A DNA stretch of 64,000 nt, taken from NCBI GenBank assembly GCA_963804375.1, contig CAWDQE010000014.1, positions 434,001-498,000 of the forward strand, read 5' to 3'. This DNA comes from JANXQG01 sp963804375 (lineage in GTDB: Bacteria > Planctomycetota > Planctomycetia > Pirellulales > Thermoguttaceae). The notes under the pieces were generated by a model. The model saw nothing but the letters and a program-made list of their open reading frames with translations. It made no database searches and was not told the origin of the DNA. Below are positions 1-8,206 of this stretch, piece by piece. Position numbers and translations under genes: made by a program. Within the stretch, counting starts at the first letter, position 1. The number at the start of each line of letters is the position of its first letter.

Positions 1-1
1 G

Positions 2-1648
2 GAGGTTTTTCGCTCCTGGCAAATGCCCGACAACCCGAAGACGATCAACGACCCGTTCTTCGTCTATTTCACCCTCTCCGACATGGCCTTGGCCTACGAC
101 TGGCTGCACGGCTACCCCGGATTCGACGATCGGGCCAAAACGGCCTTGCGGCAAAAGTTGCAGCCCCTGGCGGACAGCGCCCTGAAGCTCGGCAACGACC
201 ACGTCTTCCATAACTACACCTGGATGTTCAACTGCGGCGCCATGCTCTGGGCACTGGCCGCGGCCGGAGAGGATCCGGCCGCCGATCGCCTCTACGCCGG
301 CCTTCGCCAGCGATTCAACGGGCAACTGTTTCCCGCCATGAAGTACCTCGAAGGGTCCAATGCCGATGCGGCGGGCTACTGGTGGCGCTACTGCCAGCAC
401 TACTCGCTGATGGTGCTCCTGGCGGCGCAGAGCGCGTCGGAAACCGACGTGGTGGCGACGATCCGCCGTCGGCAGGGCGATTGGCTTGGCCGCCAGTTGG
501 AATACCTCGTGTTCAGCGTGCTGCCCGACATGCGTTTCATTCCCTGGGGCGACATCGTCGCCGGCGCGAACGGCGGCGTGACCCACGAAATGGCCGGCCG
601 CATCGACGCCCTGACCTGGGCGCTGCAGTCGCCCCACGGGGCCTATCTCAGCCATTGGCTGGCGGAGAAGCGCGGACCGGAGCGTTTCTACGGCGAGACC
701 GCGACCTACTACTTCCTCTACACGCGAAACCTGACCGTAAAGCCCGCCGTGCCGCCGTTGGCCATGCTTGCCGGCGGAAGGCAGGGCGGCCATGCAATCA
801 TGCGCAGCGATTGGAGCGACGGCGCGACCGTGGTCGGATTCCGCGCGACCGACTATTTCGGGCAGCACCTCCATCTCGACCAAGGAAGCTTCGTGATCTT
901 CCGCAACGGCATGTTGGCCCTCGATGCGGGAACCTACCAGCGCGTCGGCGGCGAGCAGCAAAGGACCGATGCCCACAACACGCTCCTGCTCGGCGGCCAA
1001 GGGCAGCGCCCCCAGCACTATCAGAGCGCCCGCACACTGGCGGCCTTCACCGAGCGACTCGAGCAAGGGCTGGAGACCGGCGACATCGTCTTCTACAAGG
1101 ACGCCGGGCCGTGGACGGCCGTCGCCGGCCAGTTCGCCCAGGCCTATTCGCCGCAGATCATTCAGAGTTGCGTCCGCCAGTTGCTGTTCGTCAGGCCGGG
1201 CACCGTGGTGATCGTCGATCATTTGGCAGCGCCTGCCGGCAAGACGCTGCCGGAGGTCCGCTGGCTCTTGCAGGTGCCGGGGGTGCCGACCGTCAACGAA
1301 CGGGCAGTAACCGCGCTGAACGGCAAGAGCTATTTGCGTTGTCGCCCGTTGTCGCCCGGCGATTCCCGGCCGCAAGTCGAAAAGTCCTATCGCACGCCTG
1401 CGGGGGCGAACTCATCGTCCGGCGTGCCGGCGGTCATCGATACGTCGCGCGTCGTTTACGTCTACGAAGGAACATCTCGGCTTGCGCTGGTCCACTTGCT
1501 GGAAGTGGGCGACGGAGAACCGCCCGAGGCAGGCCCAAACTTGAAACTGGATCTGGACGGGAAGGCTGTGCGGCTGTTGCTGGAGGGCAAGACCTTCCGC
1601 TTTTCCGCCGGACCTGCGTTCGAGGTGTCGTGTGAGGAACAACTGTAG
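2..1648 (+). CDS. Heparinase II/III family protein, 5' end outside the window
   Basis: The reading frame stays open from base 2 (E-V-F-R-S-W-Q) into the ATG at 23, so the gene almost certainly begins upstream of the window and the ATG is internal. The visible 548 residues hold an all-alpha N-terminal half (about residues 1-230, with aromatic-rich YWWRYCQHYS) and a beta-rich C-terminal half with hallmarks of the heparinase II/III C-terminal domain: the H-L-H-L-D-Q-G-S-F stretch followed by LDAGTY, then DAHNTLL and VVIVDHL. Family members cleave uronic-acid polysaccharides by beta-elimination, usually in the periplasm or outside the cell. Which glycan is used cannot be read from the sequence. 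The next gene is convergent and encodes a beta-helix protein, which suits a carbohydrate-processing locus. It could also be a catalytically weak homologue. Confidence 0.85.
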   Translation, partial: EVFRSWQMPDNPKTINDPFFVYFTLSDMALAYDWLHGYPGFDDRAKTALRQKLQPLADSALKLGNDHVFHNYTWMFNCGAMLWALAAAGEDPAADRLYAGLRQRFNGQLFPAMKYLEGSNADAAGYWWRYCQHYSLMVLLAAQSASETDVVATIRRRQGDWLGRQLEYLVFSVLPDMRFIPWGDIVAGANGGVTHEMAGRIDALTWALQSPHGAYLSHWLAEKRGPERFYGETATYYFLYTRNLTVKPAVPPLAMLAGGRQGGHAIMRSDWSDGATVVGFRATDYFGQHLHLDQGSFVIFRNGMLALDAGTYQRVGGEQQRTDAHNTLLLGGQGQRPQHYQSARTLAAFTERLEQGLETGDIVFYKDAGPWTAVAGQFAQAYSPQIIQSCVRQLLFVRPGTVVIVDHLAAPAGKTLPEVRWLLQVPGVPTVNERAVTALNGKSYLRCRPLSPGDSRPQVEKSYRTPAGANSSSGVPAVIDTSRVVYVYEGTSRLALVHLLEVGDGEPPEAGPNLKLDLDGKAVRLLLEGKTFRFSAGPAFEVSCEEQL

Positions 1649-1675
1649 GCCGGAACAAGCTTGCGCTGTTCCGGC
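1649..1675. terminator. Perfect 9-bp hairpin directly after the heparinase stop
   Basis: GCCGGAACA at 1649-1657 pairs perfectly with TGTTCCGGC at 1667-1675 across a 9-base loop, starting at the base after the stop codon. There is no T tract, so it may act as a rho-independent-like end, an mRNA-stabilising hairpin or a bidirectional end for the convergent pair. Confidence 0.45.
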
Positions 1676-1771
1676 ATGCTTATGCCTAACTCTACCGAGG
1701 CTTACCAGGGCAGCCCCGGCTGCCATCCTTAACGTCGGAAGATCCAAACCACCTCACGCCAGACGCTCCGG

Positions 1772-2941
1772 CTATTCCGTTTTTTGCCACTGGAACGCGC
1801 CGACATCGAGCGTGCCGGCCGCCGGGCGGGGTTCGCTCTTGCAGGGATGAACGTATTGCTCGGTGGGCGTCAGGTCGAACTCGCCGAACTTTCCGGCCGG
1901 CACGCCTTTGCCAATGCACGGCGAGTCCGCCGTGAGGTGGTAATCGTATTTCGCCGGGTTTGCCAACCTTGCCGCGGCCATGGTCTTCAATAGTAGGTTG
2001 CCGGCCTCTTCGACCTTGGGCCAATTCGTCAGCGGCACCTTGCCGATGCACAGGTTGTTGCGAATGACGGGCACGAACCCCTCGGCACAGTTCTCGACGC
2101 GCACGAAACAGGCGTTGGTGTGGCGGTGTTCGTACACCATCGTGTTGTTCACCACGTACAATGCGTTCCGCTCATGCTTGATGCCTTCCATCCCGTAGGC
2201 GATCACGCGGCTGTTGTTGCCTCGCGCGCCCTTGTGCATCACGTTGCCGATGACGACCACCACGCCGCCGTTGGGGAAATCGGCTACGGCGCTGCCCGTG
2301 CCGTTCTCGTCGGTGATGCGGTTGTAGAGCAGCCAGCTTTCTTTGGCCCGGCTCTTGAGGAGGTGCCCTTCGATGACGTCGGTCGAGTAGTTGTGGCGGA
2401 AGACGAGTTTCGTGCAGCGCTCGCCGATGTAGAGGGAATGCGTGGCCGGATTGGGCACGGGGCCGCAGTGCTCGAACTCGCAGCCCTCGAAGAGCATTTC
2501 GCCGTTGCCGCCCAGAACGCCGTTCTCGCAGTCGTAGAAACGGCAGTTGCGGACCGTGAGGTTCTTCCCCTCGGGCCGGATGCCGGCGCCGTTGCGGTCG
2601 CGGACGCGGACCCCGGAGAACTCGATGTTCTCCACGGTGAGGTCGCTGCCCGTCACGACCCAAATTCCCTTGCCGCCGGCATCCCTGCCGCGGGCCGGGA
2701 GTTTGGCGCGGCCGTTGCCGACGCCGCGGATGGTGAGGTGGTTGGCCCGGACCGTGGCCACGTCGCCGGAGTACACTCCGGCGTCGATTTCGATGGTGTC
2801 GCCGTCCTTGGCGGCCTGGATCGCCTGCGACGGCCTGGCGAATGGCTGGTGCGGCCCGACCTTCAGCGTTGCCGCCGGGGCGGCGCTGAGCAGACCGAAA
2901 AACAGAGTGGAGAGAGTGACAGAGACGATCAAGCGAGTCAT
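1772..2941 (-). CDS. Exported right-handed beta-helix protein
   Basis: The 389-residue product starts at MTRLIVSVTLSTLFFG, a clear Sec signal peptide; the open frame upstream of this ATG would place 56 charged residues before it, so I reject the longer start. After the signal come repeated short beta-strand turns (TLKVGPHQPFARPSQAIQAAKDGDTIEID, then LTIRGVG, LTVENIEF, LTVRNCRFYDCENGV, MLFEGCEFEHCG). This is the coil pattern of the pectate-lyase-like parallel beta-helix fold, and the GDTIEI opening is typical of the family. Such proteins bind or cut polysaccharides at the cell surface or in the periplasm. No lyase active-site pattern is recognised with confidence. It is convergent with the heparinase gene and has the same orientation as the transglutaminase-like gene upstream. 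Confidence 0.8.
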   Translation of the reverse strand: MTRLIVSVTLSTLFFGLLSAAPAATLKVGPHQPFARPSQAIQAAKDGDTIEIDAGVYSGDVATVRANHLTIRGVGNGRAKLPARGRDAGGKGIWVVTGSDLTVENIEFSGVRVRDRNGAGIRPEGKNLTVRNCRFYDCENGVLGGNGEMLFEGCEFEHCGPVPNPATHSLYIGERCTKLVFRHNYSTDVIEGHLLKSRAKESWLLYNRITDENGTGSAVADFPNGGVVVVIGNVMHKGARGNNSRVIAYGMEGIKHERNALYVVNNTMVYEHRHTNACFVRVENCAEGFVPVIRNNLCIGKVPLTNWPKVEEAGNLLLKTMAAARLANPAKYDYHLTADSPCIGKGVPAGKFGEFDLTPTEQYVHPCKSEPRPAAGTLDVGAFQWQKTE

Positions 2942-2979
2942 GGTGATTTTCCGATTCAGGTTTAGGAGTGGTCTTCGTC

Positions 2980-3102
2980 GTAGGGTGGGACAAGATCGCG
3001 GAGCGAGCGCCGGCCCACCATTGTTGTGTTGTTCTACTCGATCATGGTGGGCCGGCGCTCGCCAACGCGCCTGCGGGTACCCCGGATCTTGTCCCACCCT
3101 AC
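2980..3102. repeat. Nested inverted repeat (GGTGGGCC-type intergenic element)
   Basis: The outer arms 2980-2997 and 3085-3102 (GTAGGGTGGGACAAGATC and its complement) enclose inner arms 3003-3021 and 3044-3062 (GCGAGCGCCGGCCCACCAT and its complement). Both pairs are perfect. It fills the gap between the transglutaminase-like and beta-helix genes. Related GTGGG/CCCAC palindromes lie at 56859-56936, with a half-element near 55123-55142, so this is a dispersed family. Confidence 0.8.
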
Positions 3103-3109
3103 GGAACAC

Positions 3110-5389
3110 TTACTTCTCGGCGTACGTGGCGATTTCCAATTCGGCGGGCTTCTCCCGTGACGGCGTAAAGCGGACGGTCCAACCGTCATCGACGCCGCGG
3201 TTGGGCACGATCCGCACCGCCAGGCCGTGGCACTTCGCGCCGCCGGCCCACGCCCGCACGGCACGGGTCACGTCGATCTCGTAGCGCCGCGGCGGCGAAA
3301 ACGCCGCGCCGGTCCCCTTCTCCACGATGGTCGTGCCCACGTTCTGCCCAAGCTGGGCAAAATCGTACGGCTGGTCCGCCGCGAACGGTCCGTCGAGCAT
3401 CACGGCCGCGACCTGCATCGGCGCCTTGTCGTGGGCTTCCTCGACATACAGCACGAGCTTGGCCGAGGCCAGGTCATCGAGCTTGGGCAGCTTGCCGGCA
3501 TCGAAATCGACAAGCATCACCCAGGCGTCGGAATTGTCCTTCAGCCACTTCACGAACTGGTGCTTGAATACCTCGCCCTTCTTCGTCACGAAGGCGACTT
3601 TCTTGACGGGCAAGACCGCGCTGCGCGTGGCCCTCACGGGCGCGGCCGGCGGCAGTTGCGTGCCGATCAGCCACGGACTGGGCAGCGTCGCCAGTTCTTC
3701 GTTCGCCTTCACGCGGGGCGTCGTCGCGGGAGCGGGCAGCGACGCCGGCGACTGGCCCGGCGCAAGCACCTCGCGGCGCACGAAGAGCATTCGCGGATAG
3801 ACCGGGTATCGGCCCTTGGGCGTGGGGCAGTCGATCTCGAAATTCGCCGGCAAGTCGCTTGCCGCGAACGTCTTCTGCACGCAGGTCACCGTATCGTCCC
3901 ATTTGGCGTCGTGCGCCTTGGCGATCTCCTTGTCTTCGTCGTACATCTGCGCGAACGACTTGCTGCGGCTTCCCAGCCGATAGGCGTATGTGACCGCGAG
4001 GCGGTTGTCGCCCAGCGTCTTGGGATCGGCCACGGAAACCGTCACCAGGTTCTTGCCCGGCGAAAGGTACGGCAAGGCGCCGGAATTGTTCTGCACCACG
4101 GCTTCGAGCTTTAGCGCCGTCAGGGCAGTCTTGAAGTGGATCTTGACCTGCGCTGCCACCTGGCCGCGGACGGCGGCGGTGAAGTCCTTGAGGTCGACCG
4201 TCTTGAACGTCTTGCCGTTGTCGGTGGAGACTTCGACCGCATCGGCGCCGGTCGCTTCGCCACTGGCCTTGGTCAAGATATACGGGCTGGCCAGACCGAC
4301 CACCACCACGCCCGGCTTGCCGTTTTGGGCGGGCACGAGCGCGTTGCCGGCGTACTTCACGTTTTCCGCCACGGAAAACGACTTCAGCACGCCCTCGCTG
4401 GAGAAGTCGGGGGCGAAGGTGAGCGTGCCGTTGGCGTAACTGCGGGCCGGCTTGCTCGTGACATAGGGCTCCAGCACCAGCCCGATGCCTGGGTCGTTGC
4501 GGGTGTCCTTGTGGCCGCCGCAGGTGTGGGCGGGTGGCCGCTTGCTGTCGCCCCAGTACCATGCGTCGGGCTGCGCATCCCAGGTGTTGGTGAGCGCGAA
4601 GCCGGGGGCCAGGTTGACCTTGGCCGAATAGCCATGATCGGCATGGTCGATGCCCGCCCAACCTTCGTCGGGCCCGCCGCGGTGGTGCGTCTTCAGCCCG
4701 CCGATCACGCCGTCCAATTCGTCGCCGCAGGACAGGAATGCCGGGGCCAGCCAGTAAACCTTGTTGCCATAGCGGCCGAACTGGTTGTTCTTGGCATAGA
4801 CGCACTTGCGGGCCTGGTCGAGCACAAAGGCGTTTCGGATCAGCTCTTCGGAGCGGCTGGTCAATTCGTCTTCGCCGGCGATGGTCCGTCCACCCGGTGC
4901 GCCGGGGTCGGGCTTCCAGGCATAAAACTTCAGGAAAGCGTCGAGGTAGTGCCATTGGCCGTCGTAGTTGGCCTCGACCGTGGTATGCCCGTCCCAGCCG
5001 ACGAAGCGCCAGCCCCAGCCGAGTTGCCGCCACAGGGCCGATTCCTCGGAGTGCAGGCCGCCGCAGAGGCTCCAGCCGTAGCAGTTGATTTCCTTCAGGA
5101 CGGGCAGCCCGCCCGGCTCGCCCGGATAGGCGAAATGATAGTGGCTCAACTGCATAAAGTTATAGATGGCAACGGCCTTTTCGTCGTTGTGTTTGCACTC
5201 GCGGGTGATCGATGCGACGATCGACTTGAGGCTGGAGCAGTCGGGGGCCTTGTCGGGCAGGACTTTGATTTCGGCGACCAGCGCCGGGGCTGTGGCGGTC
5301 TTTTCCGCCCGCGGTGCGGCCGCCATGGCGGTCGTCGCGCTGAGGGCGGCAGCCATTACGGCCCAACAGGTCATCTTTCGAGGTGACAT
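3110..5389 (-). CDS. Exported transglutaminase-like domain protein
   Basis: The 759-residue product starts at MSPRKMTCWAVMAAAL, preceded by a strong AAGGAGAAG ribosome site, and carries a signal peptide ending near AMAAAP. Residues 70-160 match the transglutaminase-like (cysteine protease) fold: Cys109 in SLCGG, His135 in GHTTVEA and Asp150 in WHYLDAF fit the Cys-His-Asp triad. The rest is beta-rich: a sulfated-glycan-like MFVRREVL region and a C-terminal beta domain ending in VRFTPSREKPAELEIATYAEK. Bacterial members act outside the cytoplasm as proteases, amidases or cross-linkers, and they often sit in polysaccharide loci. The substrate is unknown. It is probably co-transcribed with the beta-helix gene 168 bp downstream, unless the inverted repeat between them stops transcription. 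Confidence 0.75.
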   Translation of the reverse strand: MSPRKMTCWAVMAAALSATTAMAAAPRAEKTATAPALVAEIKVLPDKAPDCSSLKSIVASITRECKHNDEKAVAIYNFMQLSHYHFAYPGEPGGLPVLKEINCYGWSLCGGLHSEESALWRQLGWGWRFVGWDGHTTVEANYDGQWHYLDAFLKFYAWKPDPGAPGGRTIAGEDELTSRSEELIRNAFVLDQARKCVYAKNNQFGRYGNKVYWLAPAFLSCGDELDGVIGGLKTHHRGGPDEGWAGIDHADHGYSAKVNLAPGFALTNTWDAQPDAWYWGDSKRPPAHTCGGHKDTRNDPGIGLVLEPYVTSKPARSYANGTLTFAPDFSSEGVLKSFSVAENVKYAGNALVPAQNGKPGVVVVGLASPYILTKASGEATGADAVEVSTDNGKTFKTVDLKDFTAAVRGQVAAQVKIHFKTALTALKLEAVVQNNSGALPYLSPGKNLVTVSVADPKTLGDNRLAVTYAYRLGSRSKSFAQMYDEDKEIAKAHDAKWDDTVTCVQKTFAASDLPANFEIDCPTPKGRYPVYPRMLFVRREVLAPGQSPASLPAPATTPRVKANEELATLPSPWLIGTQLPPAAPVRATRSAVLPVKKVAFVTKKGEVFKHQFVKWLKDNSDAWVMLVDFDAGKLPKLDDLASAKLVLYVEEAHDKAPMQVAAVMLDGPFAADQPYDFAQLGQNVGTTIVEKGTGAAFSPPRRYEIDVTRAVRAWAGGAKCHGLAVRIVPNRGVDDGWTVRFTPSREKPAELEIATYAEK

Positions 5390-5735
5390 CTTTTCTTCTC
5401 CTTTGCTGGGGGGTGGGACAAATAAGCGGATGGATGGGTTGGCAGGCTGCCCTAATTCATAACCCCGCGGAGCTTCGATGTCAAACAATTTCAAGATCGC
5501 ATGCGCGGATTTCTCGTGCCCTCGGCGAGTGACCCGGAGAAGACCCAGACGATTCGGTTGCCGTGTAATCATGGTCGCCGAAGCCCCAGCTATTCGGCGA
5601 TTCTTGCTGCGGCTTCACTGAAGCTCAGCCACCGGCCACCCGCCGTGGCCCCAACCCGAAAAGCCCTCACCCATTGCCCCTCTCCGGGCACCGTGCGCAG
5701 CATGGTCGTGGGGAGGGGAGCTTTCCGGAAGCCGC
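5390..5735. other. Intergenic region with two repeat types
   Basis: No gene is seen. It should hold the promoter of the transglutaminase-like gene and the 3' end of the TolC-like gene. Around 5660-5715 a CCCTCACCC...CCCCTCTCC stretch and a GGGGAGGGGAG stretch form the degraded arms of a C-rich/G-rich hairpin seen again at 27716-27755 and 53643-53690, with a hairpin element (5686-5708) embedded in the middle. Confidence 0.5.
5686..5708 (+). repeat. 22-nt hairpin element, 23-nt variant
   Basis: GGGCACC...GGTCG ends with stem ACCGTG/CATGGT and a five-base loop, one base longer than the other copies. Intergenic. Confidence 0.55.
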
Positions 5736-7901
5736 TTACATCGCGCCCTTGGCGGCGGGATCGGCCGGCGGGGTGGGCAGCGGCGGCAGCAACGGTGCCG
5801 GCTGCGGAATGGCGTCCGGGCCATTGGCCGGCGGCGGCAAGGGCGTCTGCTGTTCCGGGACTCCCCCGCCCGATGGGATCGCCGCAAGAATCTGGGCTTG
5901 GGTCCCGGCGCTGACGACGTGCGGCGACGCGAAGGCGTAGTTGATCGACTTCTCGCCCCCACGATGGTTCGCGCGGCGGGCGGCGTCGCGGTAGGCCTTG
6001 TCGGGCCACGCGCCTTCCGACATGCTGATGTTGCAGTAATCCAGCAGCGAGCCCTTCTCGTAATGCACGTTGCGAATCGCCAGGACGTATTCCACGCGCG
6101 ACTGGTAATAGTGGCTGATCGCATCCGACAACCGGCGCTGGGCGTCGAGCAGCTCGAAGAAACCTCCCTCATTGGGATTGGCCTCGTAAACGGCCTGGAG
6201 GGCCGCGAGCTGGTCCTGGGCGGCCTTCGTGTGATACATGTCCGTCTGCAAGACGGTGTAGGCGCGGTCGACTTCGGCAACGGCCACGCTCAAGTCGCTG
6301 ACCACGGTTCGTTCCTCTTCGCGGAGTATGGCCCTGGCCTGGGAGAGGCGGACTTCGGCGTTGCGCACGGCCAGATGGCCCTGGCGGAACCCGAAGGGCA
6401 TGGAGAACTCCAAGCCGGCTTGCCATTCCTGGTGCTCCGCCGAGAACAGGTTCGAATAGGCGCTTTGGCTGCCCGGATCGGAATCGGTCAGTTCGTGGCC
6501 GAAACCGCGGAGTCCGTAGCGGGTCACCAGGTCCAGGTTTGGTTTGAGGAAGTTTTGCGATGCCACGAGCTCCAATTCCCGCGACTTGACGAGCCACCGC
6601 TGGCGGCGGAGCTCCTCGCGGCGGACCAAGGCCTCGGTCGTGAGGGCCGTCCAATCGAAGGCGACCGGCGCCATCGTCGGTTCGTCGGCCGGGCGGATCA
6701 ACTGCTCGCCGGTCGCCGGCAGGCCCATCAGCAGCCGCAGACGGCGTTCGGCGATCTGCATGCCGGGCACCGCCCGAAAGGTCCCCGGCGCGGAGCCGTT
6801 GTAGGTGCGGGTTGCTTCCACGGGATGCCCGGCCAGCGAATTCTCCACGTCTTCCTGGAAGCGGAAATACTGTTCGCGGGCCTGGGCTTCCTTGTCGGCC
6901 TCGCCGCCCCGGCGGCCGCCCCCGGCCAGGTTCAAGGCACGGATTTTCCGCCAGGTTTCCAGGGCTTCGTCGCGGGCCTTGATTCTCACGTCGAGGTCGC
7001 GGTAGGCGAAGTACAGGTCCCAATAGGCGTTCTCCACGTTGGCCGCGAAGTCGCGCAGCCCGGCCTCGAAATCGGCGATGCTGATGTCGGTGCGGATGCG
7101 GGCCACGAGCACGCCGTTGTAGCTCCCCGGTTTTCCGCCCGGACCGGCGATGCGGTTGTACTCCACGCCCGCGCCTTGCAGCAGCGGCTGGCGGATTTCG
7201 CCCTGGATATTGGTGTCGAAGGCCCCGTTCACAAACAGGTTGGCGGCGTTGGTGTCGCGGGCGTAGTCGATCACGCTGCGGATCGTATATTGCGCGCCCG
7301 TCACGCCGCGTTTGCTGATGCTGGCGTCCCACTCGTCATAGTTGTTGATGAGCAGGCCGTTGGTGCCCAGCGCCAGGTTGTTGTACTGCTGGTTACTCTT
7401 CTCGGAGTAGAGGCTGGTGGCGAATTGCGCGTCAAAAGCGCTGAGCGCGGCCTCCGGACCGTATTGCGGATCGGTTTCCTGGGCGGCTATGCCGTAGGTC
7501 GTCTGCACGGTATCCGGCGTGCGGAGCACCGTTCCCCCCAGGTCCAGCAGTACCCGCGAGTTGATCAACGCCGTTTGCATCACCTCTTGCAGGGTCATGT
7601 TGCGGAACCCGGCGTGCGAGAGGTCCCACTCGGGGTGCGAGGGGTCGCGAATCTTCCGCGGCGGCGGCGTGTGGAGCAGGGTCTCGTCACAGGGGGTGGG
7701 CGCGGCAGGATATTCGATCTGCGTGGCCACCACCTGGTAATGGGCCATGTCGGGCGTAGAGTTGTCGCGGACTTGAGATGCCGAGCACCCCAAGAGGAGA
7801 AGCAGAACCGCCCCCAAGCACCCGCCGACCGTGGGTACATGGTGCCCGAACGCTGGCGCCTTATTGAAAATCGCCAGTGCTCGTCGAGATGCTCGAAACA
7901 T
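5736..7901 (-). CDS. TolC-family outer-membrane efflux lipoprotein
   Basis: The 721-residue product resembles outer-membrane efflux proteins: long heptad-rich helices (VENAYWDLYFAYRDLDVRIKAR, then later ALQAVYEANPNEGGFFELLDAQRRLSDAISHYYQSRVEYVLAIRNVHYEKGSLLDY) with the two-fold repeated layout of TolC barrels and tunnels. The N-terminus has a hydrophobic stretch ending in the lipobox LLGCSA, so it is probably acylated. A 22-nt hairpin element encodes GHHVPTV just before that stretch, which makes the exact start uncertain; a shorter start after the element is possible. The end is proline/glycine-rich. The gene diverges from two HlyD-type adaptors and an M50/HlyD protein, so it probably forms the outer-membrane channel of that exporter. 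Confidence 0.85.
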   Translation of the reverse strand: MFRASRRALAIFNKAPAFGHHVPTVGGCLGAVLLLLLGCSASQVRDNSTPDMAHYQVVATQIEYPAAPTPCDETLLHTPPPRKIRDPSHPEWDLSHAGFRNMTLQEVMQTALINSRVLLDLGGTVLRTPDTVQTTYGIAAQETDPQYGPEAALSAFDAQFATSLYSEKSNQQYNNLALGTNGLLINNYDEWDASISKRGVTGAQYTIRSVIDYARDTNAANLFVNGAFDTNIQGEIRQPLLQGAGVEYNRIAGPGGKPGSYNGVLVARIRTDISIADFEAGLRDFAANVENAYWDLYFAYRDLDVRIKARDEALETWRKIRALNLAGGGRRGGEADKEAQAREQYFRFQEDVENSLAGHPVEATRTYNGSAPGTFRAVPGMQIAERRLRLLMGLPATGEQLIRPADEPTMAPVAFDWTALTTEALVRREELRRQRWLVKSRELELVASQNFLKPNLDLVTRYGLRGFGHELTDSDPGSQSAYSNLFSAEHQEWQAGLEFSMPFGFRQGHLAVRNAEVRLSQARAILREEERTVVSDLSVAVAEVDRAYTVLQTDMYHTKAAQDQLAALQAVYEANPNEGGFFELLDAQRRLSDAISHYYQSRVEYVLAIRNVHYEKGSLLDYCNISMSEGAWPDKAYRDAARRANHRGGEKSINYAFASPHVVSAGTQAQILAAIPSGGGVPEQQTPLPPPANGPDAIPQPAPLLPPLPTPPADPAAKGAM
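7826..7847 (-). repeat. 22-nt hairpin element inside the TolC-like gene
   Basis: On the coding strand it starts GGGCACC, has a TACC loop and ends GGTCG; one stem pair is G-T. Translated as GHHVPTV. Confidence 0.75.
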
Positions 7902-8193
7902 TCTTCAAGTACCCGTGTTGCGGGAATTCGATGGCACTGGTTCTGCCTGCAAGGGCTGGCCTTAGGAAGCGGATTTCAGGCGCAGGAAGTGCAACCGTTT
8001 CTACGGGTTCCATCGGCACAACCCGCAAGTCCCGGATATCGGAAAATTCCGCTACGGAAGAACCGCTAGAACCGTCACGCGCGGAAGAGAGCGAGTTTTC
8101 GTAATAGCCGGAATAAACCGCACAAAAGCGGCCCGGATATCTTCGCTAGCTTGACAAGGCGGGCGTGGCGTCGTGACCGGTTCAATTGGGCGT

Positions 8194-8199
8194 TATAAT
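8194..8199 (+). promoter_or_regulatory. Consensus -10 box just before the GAF-HlyD start
   Basis: TATAAT ends seven bases before the ATG at 8207, so a transcript from it would begin at or next to the start codon. No Shine-Dalgarno sequence is visible between them. TTGACA at 8151-8156 is too far away (37 bases) to be its -35 box. The rest of the 7902-8206 divergent gap shows no other clear signal. Confidence 0.4.
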
Positions 8200-8206
8200 A
8201 TAGAGC

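Noticed and set aside
1198..1217. GGGCACCGTGGTGATCGTCG in the heparinase gene as a hairpin element
   Set aside because: No stem, and the residues GTVVIVDHL are expected for the family.
8151..8156. TTGACA as -35 box for the TATAAT at 8194
   Set aside because: The spacing is 37 bases, far beyond the 16-18 needed.
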